64,000 nt of DNA, from positions 565,501-629,500 of the forward strand of contig NZ_JTDN01000001.1 in the NCBI RefSeq assembly GCF_000802385.1, given 5' to 3'. The position numbers were made by a program, and so were the translations under genes. Every line of letters begins with the position of its first letter. Within the stretch, counting starts at the first letter, position 1. Below the pieces are notes generated by a model. The model had not been told where the DNA came from. It saw only the letters and a list, made by a program, of their open reading frames with translations, and ran no database searches. Shown here piece by piece: positions 42,519 to 51,469 of the stretch. Origin of the DNA: Croceibacterium mercuriale. GTDB taxonomy: Bacteria > Pseudomonadota > Alphaproteobacteria > Sphingomonadales > Sphingomonadaceae.

Positions 42519-43189
42519 AGCCGCAGCAGGGTGGGTACCAGCTGGTCGTAATGGTCGATCACCGCATCCGCCCCCAGCTCGGCCGCAGGCCGGTCGTTAT
42601 AGCCGAAGGACAGCGCGACGGACGGTACCCCGGCCGCGCGCGCCGCGCCGGTATCGTAGGTGCTGTCGCCCACCATGGCGAAGCGGCCGCCGACATTGCA
42701 CAGGCGGATGGCCTCGACGATCATGTCGGGGCGGGGCTTGGACCGGCCGGCCCCCAGCGTGTCACCGCCGATGATCCCGGCAAACCTGTCGGTCAGGTCC
42801 AGCTTCTCCAGCAGCAGGCGGGCGAGATGTTCCGCCTTGTTGGTCACCACCGCCAGCGCCACGCCGCGCGCGGCCAGGTCGTCCAGCGCCTGCAGGCAAC
42901 CGTCATACGGCACCGTATGGTCGGCGATATGCGCGGTGTAGTGGTCCATCAGACCGGCCAGCGCCGCCTCGAACGCCCTGGCCGGCAGCGGGCCGCCAGT
43001 CAGCAGCAATCCGCGTTCGAGCATCGCGCGGGCCCCGCCGCCGATCAGGCTCACGACATCCTCCGCCGGGACGGCGGGCCGGCCGATCGCATCAAGTGCG
43101 TGCTGCAGGGCCGGGCCGAGATCGCGGGCGGAATCGACCAGCGTGCCGTCAAGGTCGAACCCGACTGCGGTGAATGGAAAGCTGTTCAT
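42515..43189 (-). CDS. gph: phosphoglycolate phosphatase (HAD family)
   Basis: 224 residues from ATG 43189. HAD motif I is FDLDGTLVDS (Asp12 nucleophile, Asp14). Motif II is in VALAVVTNKAEHLARLLLEKL, motif III is the Lys of GAGRSKPRPDMI, and motif IV is FAMVGDSTYDTGAARAAGV. Matches Gph, which removes phosphate from 2-phosphoglycolate formed by DNA repair or oxygenation. It is divergent from glmU, with 62 bases between the start codons, and convergent with motB. Confidence 0.88.
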   Translation of the reverse strand: MNSFPFTAVGFDLDGTLVDSARDLGPALQHALDAIGRPAVPAEDVVSLIGGGARAMLERGLLLTGGPLPARAFEAALAGLMDHYTAHIADHTVPYDGCLQALDDLAARGVALAVVTNKAEHLARLLLEKLDLTDRFAGIIGGDTLGAGRSKPRPDMIVEAIRLCNVGGRFAMVGDSTYDTGAARAAGVPSVALSFGYNDRPAAELGADAVIDHYDQLVPTLLRL

Positions 43190-43251
43190 CGCGGGCGCCC
43201 GTGCCCGAGCCGTCTGGAAACCGCAACCGAACGGTGGCATTGGCCCCTGCC

Positions 43252-44625
43252 ATGAGCAACATGCCCGACGCCGCCACGCCGCTTGCCATCATCATCCTGG
43301 CCGCCGGGCGCGGCACGCGGATGCGCAGCGCCATGCACAAGGTGCTGCACCCGGTCGCGGGCCGCCCGATGATCGAACATCTGATGGCCAGCGTGGCGGA
43401 ACTGGCCCCGCGTCAGGTGGTGGTGGTCACCGGCGAAGGCCGCGATCAGGTGGAGCGCCAGCTTGCCGGCCGCGCCAGCTTCGCCGTGCAGGACCAGCAG
43501 CTGGGCACCGGCCATGCGGTCGCGCAGGCGGAAGGCGCGCTGGCGGGGTTCGCCGGGGATGTGCTGGTGCTGTATGGCGACGTGCCCTTCGTCAGCGCCG
43601 CCACCATGCGGGCCATGCTCGACCGACTGCACGGGGCGGATGCGCCGGCGGTCGTTGTGCTGGGCTTCGAGCCGGCCGATCCGCTGAACTATGGGCGGGT
43701 CGTGGCGGAAGATGGCGCCATCCGGCGCATGGTGGAATACAAGGATGCCGACCCGGCCGAGCGCGCCGTGACGCTGTGCAATTCGGGCCTGCTGGCGGCG
43801 CCTGCCGCCACCCTGTTCCCGCTGCTGGCGCGTGTCGGCAACGACAATGCGCAGGGCGAATATTACCTGCCCGACATCATCAACATCGCCATCGCCGAAG
43901 GGCAGGGCTGTGCGGTGATCAGCGCCGCCGATCCGGACGAGGTCGCCGGCATCAACTCGCGGGCGGAACTCGCGCAGGCGGAGGCACGTTGGCAGGCGGG
44001 CGCCCGGGTCCGGGCGATGGATGCCGGTGCCACGCTGCTGGCGCCCGGGACGGTGTTCTTCAGCTGGGACACGCAGCTGGGCCGGGATGTCACGGTGGGC
44101 GCCAATGTGGTGTTCGGCCCCGGGGTCCGCGTGGCGGACAACGTCACCGTTCACGCGTTCTGCCATCTGGAGGGCGCGACGATTGCCAGCGGCACCGTCG
44201 TCGGACCGTTCGCCCGGCTGCGCCCCGGCACCGTGCTGGAAGAGGGCGTGCGCGTGGGCAATTTCGTGGAGGTGAAGGCCGCTGTGCTGGGCGCTGGCGC
44301 CAAGGCCAATCACCTCAGCTATATCGGCGATGCCACCGTCGGCGCGGGCGCCAATATCGGTGCCGGCACCATTACCTGCAATTATGACGGCTACTTCAAG
44401 CACCGGACCGAGATCGGACCGCGCGCTTTCATCGGCTCCAACTCCGCTCTCATCGCGCCGATCCGCATCGGCGCGGACGCGATCGTCGCCGCGGGCAGCA
44501 CGGTCAGCCGTGACGTCGGCGATGGCGAGCTGCGGCTGGTACGCGCCGACCAGCTGGTGAAGCCCGGCTGGGCCGACGCCTTCCACGATGCCATGCGCCG
44601 CAAGAAGGACGCAGGCCGGGACTGA
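43252..44625 (+). CDS. glmU: bifunctional UDP-GlcNAc synthase GlmU
   Basis: 457 residues, normal length. The N-terminal uridyltransferase domain has LAAGRGTRMRSAMHKVLHPVAGRPM, then QQLGTGHAVAQAE and LYGDVPFV. The C-terminal left-handed beta-helix acetyltransferase has hexapeptide repeats and NHLSYIGDATVGAGANIGAGTITCNYDGYFKHRTEIG. It makes UDP-N-acetylglucosamine for peptidoglycan and LPS. Start ATG 43252 (MSNMPDAATPLAIIILAAG). The usual partner glmS is not within the window. Confidence 0.97.
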   Translation: MSNMPDAATPLAIIILAAGRGTRMRSAMHKVLHPVAGRPMIEHLMASVAELAPRQVVVVTGEGRDQVERQLAGRASFAVQDQQLGTGHAVAQAEGALAGFAGDVLVLYGDVPFVSAATMRAMLDRLHGADAPAVVVLGFEPADPLNYGRVVAEDGAIRRMVEYKDADPAERAVTLCNSGLLAAPAATLFPLLARVGNDNAQGEYYLPDIINIAIAEGQGCAVISAADPDEVAGINSRAELAQAEARWQAGARVRAMDAGATLLAPGTVFFSWDTQLGRDVTVGANVVFGPGVRVADNVTVHAFCHLEGATIASGTVVGPFARLRPGTVLEEGVRVGNFVEVKAAVLGAGAKANHLSYIGDATVGAGANIGAGTITCNYDGYFKHRTEIGPRAFIGSNSALIAPIRIGADAIVAAGSTVSRDVGDGELRLVRADQLVKPGWADAFHDAMRRKKDAGRD

Positions 44626-44720
44626 TCCTGCGACCCGGCGGTGTCGTTGCCGAACAGGGAACCGGCACCGGTGCAGCACGCTTCTACGCCCGACGACGGG
44701 TTTCAGAGGATGCAGCAATC

Positions 44721-45503
44721 ATGGCAGGCAAATTCGCAATCATTACCGGAGCTTCCACCGGCATCGGGTTCGAGCTGGCGACGCTGGCGGCCAAGGACGG
44801 GTACGACATCCTGGTCGTGGCGAACGAGGGGCTGATCAATGATGCGGCGGCCGATTTCCGACAGTTCGGCACGCAGGTCGACGCGGTCGAGGCGGACCTG
44901 TCCACCATCGAAGGCGTGGACAGCCTGCTGGCCGCCACCCAGGGCCGGCAGGTAGACCTGCTGTGCGCCAATGCCGGGCACGGCCTGGGGCACGCTTTCC
45001 TGGACCAGCCGGTCGCCGACTGGCGCCACGTGGTCGACACCAACATCACCGGCACGCTGTACCTGCTGCAGACCGTGCTGAAGCCGATGGTGGCGCGGAA
45101 TGACGGCAAGGTGCTGGTGACAGGGTCCGTTGCCGGTTACATCCCGGGTTCGTTCCAGGCCGTATATAACGGCACCAAGGCCTTCGTGGACAATTTCGTG
45201 CTGGCCCTGCAGAACGAGCTGAAGGATGTGGACGGCGTCACGCTGACCAACCTGATGCCGGGGCCGACCGACACCGAGTTCTTCGAGCGGGGCGGCATGA
45301 TGGACACCTCGGTCGGCACCGACCCCAAGAAGGAAGACCCGCAGGTCACCGCCCGCAACGGCTGGGATGCGCTGATGTCCGGCAAGGCCAGCGTGGTGTC
45401 CGGCTGGAAGAACAAGGTGCAGATGGCGGTCGAGGGGATCATTCCGGAGTCGGTCAAGGCCGAACAGCACCGCAAGATGGCGGAGCCCGGCAGCGCCGAC
45501 TGA
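44721..45503 (+). CDS. short-chain dehydrogenase/reductase
   Basis: 260 residues, classical SDR. The cofactor motif TGASTGIGFELATLAA is at 8-24, NAG at about 84-86 in LCANAGHG, and the catalytic Ser with YxxxK in GSVAGYIPGSFQAVYNGTKAF. The pattern TGASTGIGFE and the C-terminal extension (DPQVTARNGWDALMSGKASV, then NKVQM) resemble DltE/YqjQ-like oxidoreductases of unassigned substrate. The start ATG 44721 has GAGG about 12 bases upstream. Convergent with acsA across a shared terminator. Confidence 0.85.
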   Translation: MAGKFAIITGASTGIGFELATLAAKDGYDILVVANEGLINDAAADFRQFGTQVDAVEADLSTIEGVDSLLAATQGRQVDLLCANAGHGLGHAFLDQPVADWRHVVDTNITGTLYLLQTVLKPMVARNDGKVLVTGSVAGYIPGSFQAVYNGTKAFVDNFVLALQNELKDVDGVTLTNLMPGPTDTEFFERGGMMDTSVGTDPKKEDPQVTARNGWDALMSGKASVVSGWKNKVQMAVEGIIPESVKAEQHRKMAEPGSAD

Positions 45504-45513
45504 GCCCGGGACC

Positions 45514-45545
45514 TGCGCGGCGGACCCCGGAAGGTCTGCCGCGCA
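45514..45545. terminator. bidirectional terminator between the SDR gene and acsA
   Basis: TGCGCGGCGGA (45514-45524) pairs with TCTGCCGCGCA (45535-45545), an 11-bp stem with one G-T wobble and a 10-base loop. It occupies almost the whole gap between the two convergent stop codons. No strong U-tract follows on the plus strand. Confidence 0.6.
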
Positions 45546-45550
45546 CATCC

Positions 45551-47500
45551 TCAGCGGTTCTGCCGCCCGTCGATCAGGGTTTCCACGATCGAGGGATCCG
45601 CCAGCGTGCTGGTATCGCCCAGCGACCCGAAGTCGTTCTCCGCGATCTTGCGCAGGATGCGACGCATGATCTTGCCCGAGCGGGTCTTGGGCAGACCCGG
45701 CGTGAAATGCACGAAGTCGGGCGTCGCGATAGGGCCGATCTCCTGCCGGACATGCGCGCGCAGCTCCGCTGCGAGACCTTCGCCCGGCTCCTCCCCCACA
45801 TTCAGCGTGACATAGCAGTAGATGCCCTGACCCTTGATGTCGTGCGGCGCGCCGACCACTGCCGCCTCCGCCACCCTGGGGTGCAGCACCAGCGCGCTTT
45901 CCACCTCCGCTGTGCCCAGCCGGTGGCCGGACACGTTGATCACGTCATCCACCCGGCCGGTGATCCAGTAGTATCCGTCCTCGTCCCGCCGGCAGCCATC
46001 GCCGGTGAAGTACTTGCCGGGATAGGTGCTGAAATAGGTCTGCACGAAGCGTTCGTGATCGCCATAGATCGTGGTCGCCTGGCCGGGCCAGCTGCGGCTG
46101 ATGCACAGATTGCCTTCCGTTGCGCCGTCCAGCACCTGCCCATCGCCATCCACCAGTTGCGGGCATACGCCGAAGAACGGCCGTCCTGCGCTGCCCGGCT
46201 TCATCGGGTGCGCGCCAGGCAGGGTAGTGATCATGATCCCGCCGGTCTCCGTCTGCCACCAGGTATCGACGATCGGGACTGCGCCCTTGCCGACGACCTG
46301 ATGATACCAGCGCCATGCCTCCGGATTTATCGGCTCGCCCACCGATCCCAGCAGGCGCAGGCTGGACAGGTCGTGCTTCGTCACATGGCCATCGCCTTCG
46401 CGCATCAGGGAGCGGATGGCGGTCGGCGCGCTGTAGAAGATGTTGACCTTGTGCTTGGCCACCACCTGCCAGAACCGGTCGTGATCGGGGTGGTTGGGCA
46501 CCCCTTCGAACATCAGCGCCGTGGCCCCGTTCTGCAGCGGGCCATAGACGATGTAGCTGTGTCCGGTGACCCAGCCGATGTCGGCCGTGCACCAGTAGAT
46601 TTCGCCCGGGCGGTAATCGAACACGTAGCGGAAGGTCGTTTCCGTCCAGACGGCATAGCCGCCGGTCGTGTGCAGCACGCCCTTCGGCTTGCCGGTGGAG
46701 CCGGAGGTGTAGAGGATGAATAGCGGGTCGTCCGCCGCCATCGGCTCGCACGGGCAATCCTCGGCCACGCCTTGCGACGCCTCGTGGTACCAGTGGTCGC
46801 GCCCTGCCACCATGGTCACGTCCACGCCGGTATGGCGCACCACCAAGACCGCCTTGGCCGCCACCTTCTGCAGGGCGGCATCGACATGCGCCTTCAGCGG
46901 TACCGGCTTGGCCCCGCGCACGGCACCATCGGCACAGATGATCCAGTCGCTGGCGCAATCCTCCACCCGGCCGGCGATCGCGTCGGGGCTGAAGCCGCCG
47001 AACACCACCGAATGCACCGCACCGATACGGGCGCAGGCCAGCATGGCGAAGGCTGCCTCCGGGATCATCGGCATGGTGATGGTGACCCGGTCGCCACGCG
47101 CCACGCCCAGCTGCTTCAGCGTGTTGGCCATGCGGATGACCTCGCGCTGGAGCCCGGCATAGGTGATGCGGCGGACCTCGCCCGCCGGGTCGTCGGGTTC
47201 GAAGATCAGCGCGATCGTCTCGCCCCGGCCGGCGGCGACATGGCGGTCCACCGCATTGTGGCACAGGTTCAGCGTGCCGCCGGTGAACCAGCGGATCGCC
47301 ACCGGGTCGAAGCTCCAGTCCGCGATCGTCTCCGGCGGCGTGATCCACTCCAGCCGCGCGGCCTGCTCGTCCCAGAACGCGTCCGGCTCCTCGATGGAAC
47401 GGCGATACATCGCCTCGTAGGTGTCTGCGTCGCACAGCGTGTGCTCGCGCGCCTGCAGCGGCGGTTCGATCCACCGCTCCGCGATTGTCGCGTCTGCCAT
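45551..47500 (-). CDS. acsA: acetyl-CoA synthetase
   Basis: 649 residues, the usual length. The AMP-binding core is [23 protein letters not shown], then [33 protein letters not shown] and [23 protein letters not shown]. The catalytic Lys610 lies in [14 protein letters not shown], the segment that protein acetyltransferases modify to switch Acs off. It activates acetate to acetyl-CoA via acetyl-AMP. Start ATG 47500 with GAAGGAAG upstream; a 187-base gap separates it from the divergent TonB receptor. Confidence 0.97.
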   Translation of the reverse strand: MADATIAERWIEPPLQAREHTLCDADTYEAMYRRSIEEPDAFWDEQAARLEWITPPETIADWSFDPVAIRWFTGGTLNLCHNAVDRHVAAGRGETIALIFEPDDPAGEVRRITYAGLQREVIRMANTLKQLGVARGDRVTITMPMIPEAAFAMLACARIGAVHSVVFGGFSPDAIAGRVEDCASDWIICADGAVRGAKPVPLKAHVDAALQKVAAKAVLVVRHTGVDVTMVAGRDHWYHEASQGVAEDCPCEPMAADDPLFILYTSGSTGKPKGVLHTTGGYAVWTETTFRYVFDYRPGEIYWCTADIGWVTGHSYIVYGPLQNGATALMFEGVPNHPDHDRFWQVVAKHKVNIFYSAPTAIRSLMREGDGHVTKHDLSSLRLLGSVGEPINPEAWRWYHQVVGKGAVPIVDTWWQTETGGIMITTLPGAHPMKPGSAGRPFFGVCPQLVDGDGQVLDGATEGNLCISRSWPGQATTIYGDHERFVQTYFSTYPGKYFTGDGCRRDEDGYYWITGRVDDVINVSGHRLGTAEVESALVLHPRVAEAAVVGAPHDIKGQGIYCYVTLNVGEEPGEGLAAELRAHVRQEIGPIATPDFVHFTPGLPKTRSGKIMRRILRKIAENDFGSLGDTSTLADPSIVETLIDGRQNR

Positions 47501-47687
47501 CGCTCTTCCTTCTTCCAGCTTGCGACCTGTGCCGGTCGGTTTGTCTCATCCCGCCTTTGTTAATGCACAGCCCTTGCGCGCAGTGCCAGCCTCTTCGCAC
47601 CGGACCGGCTGCCGAAACTGCGCTTGATCAATCCTGCTGCCGCTCTATCCGGGCCGCCGCACACGGGTCCGGAACGGAAACATACCA

Positions 47688-50624
47688 ATGACATCGCATC
47701 GGCTGCTTGCGGCGACCTGCCTGCCGGCCATGGCGCTCGCCACCGCCCCGGCCATCGCGCAGGAGGCGGATGCACCGATCGTCGTGACCGGCACGCTGAT
47801 CGCGGGCCCGGGTGACGGTGCGGCGCCGGTGCAGGTGTTCCGGGCGGACGACCTGGCCGCCCAGGGATCGCCGACCCTGCTGGACCTGACCCGGCTGCTG
47901 CCCGCCTCCAGCGGCGTGCTGGGGGACTCCGCGCAGTTCGACGGGCGCAGCCAGTTTGCGGAAGGCAGCGCGTCCATCAATCTGCGCGGGCTGGGGCCGC
48001 AGCGCACGCTGGTGCTGCTGAACGGACGCCGCCTGGCGCAGAGCGGATCGGGCAACATCCCCTTTGTGGACGTGAACCTGCTGCCGGTCGATGCGCTGGA
48101 CCGGATCGAGATCCTGACCGACGGCGGCGCCACCACCTACGGCTCCGACGCGATTGGCGGTGTAGTCAATTTCATCACCCGCACAAACCAGAACGGCTTC
48201 ACCGCTTCGGCCGCGCACCGGCTGATCGACGGATCGAAGGGTGACAGCAATGCGGCGCTAGGCTGGGGCGGACGGATCGGTCCGGTGCGCGCCTTCCTGT
48301 CGGCCGGCTACCAGCACCGCAGCGAACTGATGGCGAGTGACCGACGGGCCGTGCTGCGCCCTTACGCCGAGAACCCGCAAGGCGGCTGGACCGGCGGCGG
48401 CAATCCCGGCAATTTCGACTGGGATGGCCCGCTGAACGGGACCAGCTTCACCGCGGACGAGGGTTGCGAAGGGCTGGGCGGTTATCGCTCGCCCATCAGC
48501 GGCGGCGACCTGTGCTTCACCAACTTCCTGGGTTTCACCAACATCGTGGAGCCGGAGGACCGCTACCAGCTGTTCGCCGACCTTGCCGTGGACCTCGGCC
48601 CATCGGCGGAGTTGCGCGTCACCGGCCTGTACGGTCGGCTGGAAACCACGCTGGCGACCTCGCCCTCCTTCCTGCCGACCGTGGCGCCATCGGGCAATGC
48701 GGCGTTCGGCGGGGGCGGGCTGTTCGTGATCCCGGCCTACGCACCCGCCTTGCAGGATTACTGCGCCCGCTTCGGCGCGGCGGCGGGCTGTGCGCCGGGG
48801 CAGCCAGCCCTGGCTTTTCCCGTCCGCTTCCGCCCGCTGCTGGCCGGCGGCAATCCGCTGTATGACAATGCCCGCAACACCGCCAAGCAGCCGCGTGATG
48901 CCGACATGTACCAGGCGAGCGCGGAGCTGGGCTGGCAGCTGGCGGGCGCCCTGCGCCTGACCGCCAGCGCGACCTACAGCGAGTATGACCGGCACTTCGC
49001 GGTCGGTGACAGCTTCGTGGACCTGCTGCAGAATGCGCTGGCGGGTTTCGGCGGGCCTGACTGCGCCTATGCCCGCCCGGCCAGCCGCGCCGGGCTGAAT
49101 GCCACGCAACTGGCGGCACTGGCCGGCACCGGTGGCTGCACCTTTTTCAACCCGTTCTCCACCGCAGTTTCCGCGAACGCGATCACCGGCGCGGTCAACC
49201 CGAACTTCGGCGGCGCGGCGCTGGCCAACGATCTGGCGACGGTCGACCACATCTACGACCTGTCGTGGCGGGTTGCCAATACCCGCGCCTGGGTGGCCGA
49301 TCTGGTACTGGCGGGCGGCACCGGGGTGGAGCTGCCGGGCGGGGAAGCGGAGTTTGCCGTTGGCGGGCAGTACCGGCGCGACCGTTACGAACGTCGCTAC
49401 ACCGGGGCGAACAGCCTGGACCTGTTTCCGTGCCCCGGCTCCGTGCTGGATCCGGCCGCCACCTGCGCGGTGGAGACCGGCGCGCTCGGCTTCATCGGCT
49501 CGAACCGCAACGTCGCCGCGGCGGACGCGGTTTGGGCCGGCTTTGCAGAGGCCCGTCTGCCGCTGCTGCCCGGCCTGCTGGTGCAGCTGTCCGCCAGATA
49601 TGAAAGCTATGGCGGGGGCAACACGTTCGACCCGCAGGCACGCATCCGGTGGGAACTGGCGGACGGGATCGCCTTGCGCGCCGGAGTCGGCTCCACCTTC
49701 CGTGCCGCCCCACCGCAAAGCCGGCTGGTCGATCAGGTCGTGCTCACGCTGATCGGCAGCGCATTGCGCGCCGTGGATGTGCGCGGCGATCCCGGACTGG
49801 CGCCCGAACGTGCCACCACCTGGAACGCCGGGGTGGACGTGGCGCAAGGCGGCTTCACCGCCGCACTCGATTACTGGCGCTACGACTTCGCCGGCGCGAT
49901 CGAGGCGGAGCCCGTGGGGGCGATCACGGGCGCCCTGTTCGGCGCCAGCGGCACAGCCAACTGCGGCAACCCGGCCTTTGCCGCCCTGCAGGCGCGCTTC
50001 ACCTTTTCCGGCGGCAGCTGCGGCATCGGCAATGTGCAGCGCCTGTCCACGCGCTTGTTCAATACCGGCGGGATCGACACCAGCGGCGTCGATGCCCGCG
50101 TCGCCTATGCCTTCGAACCCGCCGCCGGGTTGCGGCTGGAGGGCGGACTGAACGCCACCTACACCATCGAATACCAGGTCGATGACCTGCTGGTAGAAGG
50201 GATCATCGTACAGCCTGCCTTCGACGCGGCCGGCACGCTGAACTTCCAGACCACCGCCTATCCGCTGCCGGACCTGAAGGGCTTCGCCTGGTTGCAGGGC
50301 GAGAGTGGCGGGCACCTGCTCCGGCTGCAGCTCAACCACATCGCCGGTTATGACGATGCGCGGGGGGCTGCCATCTTCGGCCCCAGCGCCGCGCTTGGCG
50401 GGCAGAGCGTGCCGGCGGGCCGGCATATCGGCAGCTTCACGACGCTGGATGCGACCTGGCGCTGGACCCTGCCGCTGCGGGACGGGGGCACCACCTTGTC
50501 GCTGGCGCTGGTCAACCTGGCCGACGAGCAGCCACCGCTGGCACGGATCGACCAGAACTTCGATCCGTTCACCCACAATGCGCTGGGCCGCACGCTGAAG
50601 CTGGGTGTGGCGCAGGCGTTCTGA
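47688..50624 (+). CDS. TonB-dependent outer-membrane receptor
   Basis: 978 residues. A signal peptide (about 1-24, ALATAPAIAQ) is followed by a TonB-box region APIVVTGTLIAG. The plug domain (about 40-165) carries SINLRGLGPQRTLVLLNGRR, then PVDALDRIEILTDGGATTYGSDAIGGVVNF. The 22-strand barrel ends in LGRTLKLGVAQAF with the expected C-terminal Phe. It contains several cysteine pairs in barrel loops (DYCARFGAAAGC, GPDCAY...GGCTFF), typical of sphingomonad receptors with large disulfide loops. The substrate is unknown; the Rrf2 and YezD genes downstream on the same strand suggest a sulfur compound. Confidence 0.9.
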   Translation: MTSHRLLAATCLPAMALATAPAIAQEADAPIVVTGTLIAGPGDGAAPVQVFRADDLAAQGSPTLLDLTRLLPASSGVLGDSAQFDGRSQFAEGSASINLRGLGPQRTLVLLNGRRLAQSGSGNIPFVDVNLLPVDALDRIEILTDGGATTYGSDAIGGVVNFITRTNQNGFTASAAHRLIDGSKGDSNAALGWGGRIGPVRAFLSAGYQHRSELMASDRRAVLRPYAENPQGGWTGGGNPGNFDWDGPLNGTSFTADEGCEGLGGYRSPISGGDLCFTNFLGFTNIVEPEDRYQLFADLAVDLGPSAELRVTGLYGRLETTLATSPSFLPTVAPSGNAAFGGGGLFVIPAYAPALQDYCARFGAAAGCAPGQPALAFPVRFRPLLAGGNPLYDNARNTAKQPRDADMYQASAELGWQLAGALRLTASATYSEYDRHFAVGDSFVDLLQNALAGFGGPDCAYARPASRAGLNATQLAALAGTGGCTFFNPFSTAVSANAITGAVNPNFGGAALANDLATVDHIYDLSWRVANTRAWVADLVLAGGTGVELPGGEAEFAVGGQYRRDRYERRYTGANSLDLFPCPGSVLDPAATCAVETGALGFIGSNRNVAAADAVWAGFAEARLPLLPGLLVQLSARYESYGGGNTFDPQARIRWELADGIALRAGVGSTFRAAPPQSRLVDQVVLTLIGSALRAVDVRGDPGLAPERATTWNAGVDVAQGGFTAALDYWRYDFAGAIEAEPVGAITGALFGASGTANCGNPAFAALQARFTFSGGSCGIGNVQRLSTRLFNTGGIDTSGVDARVAYAFEPAAGLRLEGGLNATYTIEYQVDDLLVEGIIVQPAFDAAGTLNFQTTAYPLPDLKGFAWLQGESGGHLLRLQLNHIAGYDDARGAAIFGPSAALGGQSVPAGRHIGSFTTLDATWRWTLPLRDGGTTLSLALVNLADEQPPLARIDQNFDPFTHNALGRTLKLGVAQAF

Positions 50625-50682
50625 GGCCCGCGACGTGCCACCTTGCCGTTCGCGCTCCGTCCGGGCATGAAGGTAGCGACCT

Positions 50683-51159
50683 ATGCTGTCCCAGAAGACC
50701 CGCTACGCGATCCGCGCCATGCAGCACCTGGCCGATCGGCATGGGCAGGGACCGGTGCAACTGGCGGAGATCGCCGCGGCGCAGAACATCCCGGTCAAGT
50801 TCCTCACCACCATCCTGTCCGAACTGGCACGCTACGGCATGGTCGGCAGCAAGCGGGGCAAGGTCGGCGGATACTGGCTGGCGATCCCGCCGGTGGACAT
50901 CACCTATGGCGACCTGATCCGCCTCATGCGCGGCTCGCTGGCGCTGGTCCCGTGTGCCAGCCGCTTCGCGCATGAGAAATGCAGTCATTGCCTGGCCGAA
51001 GGCGATTGCCGCACGCGGACGCTGATGCTGCAGGTGCGCGACCAGACCGCCTCCATCCTGGACGGCATCCGCCTGTCCGACCGGATCGATCCGCTGCCGC
51101 CCTTTGCAGATGACGAGGCTCCTCCCGCCGCACCAAAGCTGCACTTGGGCGACGAATAG
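50683..51159 (+). CDS. Rrf2-family transcriptional regulator
   Basis: 158 residues. The N-terminal winged helix shows LSQKTRYAIRAMQHLADRHG, then QLAEIAAAQNIPVKFLTTILSELARYGMVGSKRGKVGGYWLA, a clear Rrf2 pattern. A cysteine group (C-x8-C-x2-C-x5-C in PCASRFAHEKCSHCLAEGDC) lies where IscR/NsrR hold an Fe-S cluster, but the spacing differs, so metal or cluster binding is plausible rather than certain. Some Rrf2 members (CymR) control sulfur assimilation; the YezD gene next to it supports that for this protein. It is 58 bases after the first TonB receptor. Confidence 0.9.
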   Translation: MLSQKTRYAIRAMQHLADRHGQGPVQLAEIAAAQNIPVKFLTTILSELARYGMVGSKRGKVGGYWLAIPPVDITYGDLIRLMRGSLALVPCASRFAHEKCSHCLAEGDCRTRTLMLQVRDQTASILDGIRLSDRIDPLPPFADDEAPPAAPKLHLGDE

Positions 51160-51169
51160 CTGAAGCCTA

Positions 51170-51197
51170 TTGTCTACCAAGTGAGTTGAGTTACAAA
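51170..51197 (+). promoter_or_regulatory. promoter with possible Rrf2 operator upstream of yezD
   Basis: TTGTCT (51170-51175), a 16-base spacer and TACAAA (51192-51197) form a reasonable -35/-10 pair, ending 28 bases before the YezD start. The spacer CTACCAAGTGAGTTGAGT is AT-richer than its surroundings and contains an imperfect CAA-N5-TTG dyad that could be an operator for the adjacent Rrf2 protein. Operator assignment is inference. Confidence 0.4.
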
Positions 51198-51225
51198 CCG
51201 GCCCCATCGAAGCAGGAGCAATTCG

Positions 51226-51390
51226 ATGGCTACACGATCAGACCCTCTCGCCTCCGGGCAGCAGGACGACGCTCTTTCCACGGTATCGGAGGCGCTGGGC
51301 CGCCTGCGTTATGGCGTGATCCAGCTGACCGTCCATGACGGCAAGCTGATGCAGATCGACGTGACCGAACGGCGCCGTTTCGCCGGCTGA
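51226..51390 (+). CDS. YezD-family (DUF2292) small protein
   Basis: 54 residues (MATRSDPLASG...RRRFAG). The core, VSEALGRLRYGVIQLTVHDGKLMQIDVTERRR, has the family pattern L-x-x-I/L-R-Y/F-G-x-I-x-I/L-x-V-x-D-G-K-x-x-Q-I-x-x-T-E-x-x-R. YezD proteins are encoded next to sulfate or sulfonate assimilation genes in many bacteria; the biochemical role is unknown. Shine-Dalgarno AGCAGGAG is about 7 bases upstream. It lies between Rrf2 and the second TonB receptor, 79 bases from the latter. Confidence 0.85.
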   Translation: MATRSDPLASGQQDDALSTVSEALGRLRYGVIQLTVHDGKLMQIDVTERRRFAG

Positions 51391-51469
51391 GCCGGTACGC
51401 CCCTTCAATCCCTTCACTGATGAGACCGGGTTTCCGGGTGCATCATCTCCACCTTTCGAAAGCGAGGCC

